Shown here: piece after piece, positions 61,919 to 64,000 of the stretch
How the letters are laid out: every line of letters begins with the position of its first letter
How positions within the stretch are numbered: the stretch's first letter is position 1
DNA from: Hyphomicrobiales bacterium
Lineage (GTDB): Bacteria > Pseudomonadota > Alphaproteobacteria > Rhizobiales > Rhizobiaceae
Direction: 5' to 3'
Length of the DNA: 64,000 bases
Assembly (NCBI GenBank): GCA_900470155.1
Contig: UBZT01000003.1
Location: forward strand, 248,001 to 312,000
Program-made: the position numbers and the translations under genes
Notes under the pieces: generated by a model
The model's input: the letters and a program-made list of their open reading frames with translations, nothing else
Told to the model about the DNA's origin: nothing
Databases searched by the model: none

Positions 61919-63175
61919 ATGGGCAGTCCATCGATCACGGCAACACAGGAAGAGGCAATTTCATTGCGCCCTGCCGACGAGACCATCGCCGAAGACGCGC
62001 AGGCGCTTTCGGCCCAATTGAAAGCGATGCGCGAGCGGTTGTTTCCGCCGACATCGCAAAAGACACTGCGCTCGTTCACTTCGGGCGAGGCGGCGCGCCT
62101 GATTGGCGTCTCGGATGGCTACCTGCGCCAGCTCTCGCTTGCCGGCGAAGGACCGCAGCCGAAGGTCGGCACGGGGGGACGGCGGTATTATTCGCTTGCC
62201 GATATCGACGCCCTACGCCATTTCCTGGCAGATCAGGCCCGCGCCAAGGGCAATGACGCCAAGGCACGCTCCTATGTAAAATGGCGCGATCCAGCGCGTG
62301 GCGAGCACTTGCAGATCATTTCCGTCACCAATTTCAAGGGCGGTTCAGGCAAGACGACGTCTTCCGTGCATCTGGCCCAGTATCTTGCCATGACCGGGCA
62401 CCGCGTACTTGCCGTTGACCTCGACCCGCAAGCATCTCTATCGGCTCTTTTCGGCTACCAGCCGGAATTGGATCTCGTCGGCAATGACACGATTTACGGC
62501 GCCATCCGCTATGACGGTGAAGTTCGGCCGTTGAAAGACATTATCCGCAAGACTTATTTTCACAATCTTGACCTGCTTCCCGGCAATCTTGAGCTGCAGG
62601 AATTTGAACATGCAACGCCGCGAGCTCTTGCCGAGCGTCGGGCAGGCGATACGCATTCGCTGTTCTTTACACGCGTCCAGGCGGCACTGGCCACGGTCGC
62701 CGACGACTATGATGTCGTGATCATCGATTGCCCACCGCAGCTTGGCTATCTCACTCTGTCGGCGCTTTGTGCCTCGACCTCGGTCTTGGTCACGGTGCAT
62801 CCGCAGATGCTCGACGTTGCCTCGATGAGCCAGTTCCTGTTCATGACGTCGGATCTTCTGGCCGTGGTGCGCGAGGCAGGTGGTCAGCTGAATTTCGACT
62901 TCCTGCGTTATCTCGTCACCCGCGTCGAACCGCATGACGGACCGCAGACACAGATTGTCGGCTTCCTGCGGTCGCTGTTTGGCGAACGTGTCCTGACGGC
63001 CCCCATGCTGAAGTCGACCGCGGTGTCAGATGCTGGTCTGACCAAACAGACCCTCTATGAAGTCGGGCGAGAGAACTTCACCCGCGGGACCTACGATCGT
63101 GCGATGGAGTCGCTGGACGCGGTGAATTCGGAAGTGGAAGCATTGATCCACGCCGCTTGGGGGCGACCGGCATGA
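61919..63175 (+). CDS. repA: Plasmid partition ATPase RepA (ParA type)
   Basis: A 418-residue RepA of a repABC replicon. The N-terminal part has an HTH-like region (FTSGEAARLIGVSDGYLRQL). The ParA ATPase follows, with the deviant Walker A in TNFKGGSGKTTSSVHLAQYL, DLDPQASLSALFGY, and VVIIDCPPQLGYLTLSAL. It segregates the replicon with RepB bound to parS and represses the operon. GAGAAGG precedes the ATG at 61919. It overlaps repB by ATGA. Confidence 0.96.
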   Translation: MGSPSITATQEEAISLRPADETIAEDAQALSAQLKAMRERLFPPTSQKTLRSFTSGEAARLIGVSDGYLRQLSLAGEGPQPKVGTGGRRYYSLADIDALRHFLADQARAKGNDAKARSYVKWRDPARGEHLQIISVTNFKGGSGKTTSSVHLAQYLAMTGHRVLAVDLDPQASLSALFGYQPELDLVGNDTIYGAIRYDGEVRPLKDIIRKTYFHNLDLLPGNLELQEFEHATPRALAERRAGDTHSLFFTRVQAALATVADDYDVVIIDCPPQLGYLTLSALCASTSVLVTVHPQMLDVASMSQFLFMTSDLLAVVREAGGQLNFDFLRYLVTRVEPHDGPQTQIVGFLRSLFGERVLTAPMLKSTAVSDAGLTKQTLYEVGRENFTRGTYDRAMESLDAVNSEVEALIHAAWGRPA

Positions 63176-64000
63176 CAACGGGACGCGACCGCAAGAATTC
63201 GATCAAGGCCCTGTTTGGTGAGGCGCTGACCCCAGCACCCGAAACCAAATCCGTTGCTGAAGCCAGCGAGCCGCCTGCGACCAGTCAGGCCCCACATGTG
63301 CCGTCGGGTCAGACCGAAACCAATGCGGCGCCTGCGCGCAGCGCATCGGGCGCGGTGAAGGCCATGGGGCTCTCTCTGTCCTCGATCGCGCGGGAGGCTG
63401 AAGAAGCGCGCCAGCTTCGTCAGGCTCTCGAAGAGGGCGAACGTGTGATTTCGCTCGACACCGCGCGCGTGGATGCCTCCTTCATCTCCGACCGCCTGAG
63501 CCAGGGCGAAGTCAACGACCCGCAATTTATCGAGCTGGTCGAGAGCATGCGCGAAAGCGGCCAGCAGGTTCCCATTCTGGTGCGACCGCATCCCGACGAT
63601 GAAGGTCGCTATCAGGTTGCCTATGGCCATCGCCGCATGCGGGCGGCCCAAACCCTGGGCATCGAGGTCAAGGCGTTGGTTCGCGCGCTGTCCGATGACG
63701 AGCTGGTGCTGGCGCAGGGCAAGGAAAATGCCGAGCGGCGCAATCTATCGTTTATCGAGCGCGCTGTGTTTGCCCAGACGCTGGTGACCAGAGGTTTTGA
63801 TCGCAAGCTGATCGGTGACGCGCTTTCGGTCCAGAAATCCGAACTTTCGCGCCTCATCCAGGTTGCCGAAGGCATTCCGGAACATATCGTGCGCGCTATC
63901 GGACCGGCCCCGAAAGCCGGCCGGGATCGCTGGATGAAACTCGTCGAACTCTATGCCCGCCCGGCCGGCAATGAGAAGGCCCAGGACGAGATCAAGGTCG
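63172..64000 (+). CDS. repB: Plasmid partition protein RepB (ParB type), 3' end outside window
   Basis: The first 276 residues of RepB. After a variable N-terminus (MTTGRDRKNSIKALFGEALT) comes the ParB/Srx nuclease-like CTPase fold (QQVPILVRPHPDDEGRYQVA, YGHRRMRAAQTLG) and the ENAERRNLSFIERAVFAQTL box leading into the parS-binding HTH (RKLIGDALSVQKSELSRLIQ). The start overlaps the repA stop. The stop codon and repC lie past position 64000. Confidence 0.95.
   Translation, partial: MTTGRDRKNSIKALFGEALTPAPETKSVAEASEPPATSQAPHVPSGQTETNAAPARSASGAVKAMGLSLSSIAREAEEARQLRQALEEGERVISLDTARVDASFISDRLSQGEVNDPQFIELVESMRESGQQVPILVRPHPDDEGRYQVAYGHRRMRAAQTLGIEVKALVRALSDDELVLAQGKENAERRNLSFIERAVFAQTLVTRGFDRKLIGDALSVQKSELSRLIQVAEGIPEHIVRAIGPAPKAGRDRWMKLVELYARPAGNEKAQDEIKV

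Noticed and set aside
61555..63180. Search for a canonical repABC parS palindrome
   Set aside because: No GTT-N4-GC-N4-AAC match was found by eye upstream of repA or at the repA/repB junction; parS may lie beyond the window.

Overview
The window looks like part of a secondary replicon (megaplasmid or chromid) of a Rhizobiaceae-type alphaproteobacterium (Rhizobium/Agrobacterium/Sinorhizobium relatives). The main evidence is the start of a repABC replication-partition operon at the right edge (repA complete, repB cut by the window end). Supporting evidence is a PhaABCDEFG-type cation/proton antiporter operon, an RHE_PE00001-type plasmid protein, many ABC and TTT solute transporters each with its own LacI, GntR or IclR regulator, and high-GC coding sequence. 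I see no rRNA, tRNA, insertion sequence, prophage or CRISPR array.

Left part (1-24 kb): a cystine/polar amino-acid ABC transporter on the minus strand (cut at the left edge); a DUF1127 gene followed by a tandem array of four hairpins that each expose CCTCCTCCC in the loop (2947-3100, resembling the alphaproteobacterial CcsR/cuckoo small RNAs); a LacI-controlled catabolic island (DUF993 aldolase-like protein, Gfo/Idh/MocA oxidoreductase, CoA-transferase, enoyl-CoA hydratase, aldehyde dehydrogenase) with two matching operators; then a second LacI regulator divergent from a nine-gene run that imports a sugar through a CUT1 ABC transporter and appears to oxidise it through two GMC oxidoreductases and an SDR, ending in a glycerate 2-kinase. 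An RHE_PE00001-family plasmid protein and three small minus-strand genes follow.

Middle part (24-43 kb): a Liv-type ABC transporter split over two divergent operons around a GntR regulator, with two related aldo/keto reductases, one fused to a Rid domain that lacks the usual catalytic arginine; a membrane GGDEF diguanylate cyclase; an RND efflux pair; a PEMT/ICMT-like methyltransferase; and an OmpR-type response regulator and sensor kinase flanking a MipA/OmpV outer-membrane protein, with three copies of one candidate regulator-binding motif in front of the three genes.

Right part (43-64 kb): an IclR-controlled module pairing a TctCBA tripartite transporter with an FMN-linked 2-hydroxyacid dehydrogenase, an NAD-dependent hydroxyacid dehydrogenase and an RraA-fold aldolase; ribB under a clear FMN riboswitch; an orphan BrnA-like protein and an XRE regulator; the pha antiporter operon; a fused SecDF; and the repA promoter region with repA and repB. 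Most operons are tightly packed, with ATGA or TAATG stop/start overlaps. The recurring pattern is divergent transcription with the regulator palindrome in the shared intergenic region.
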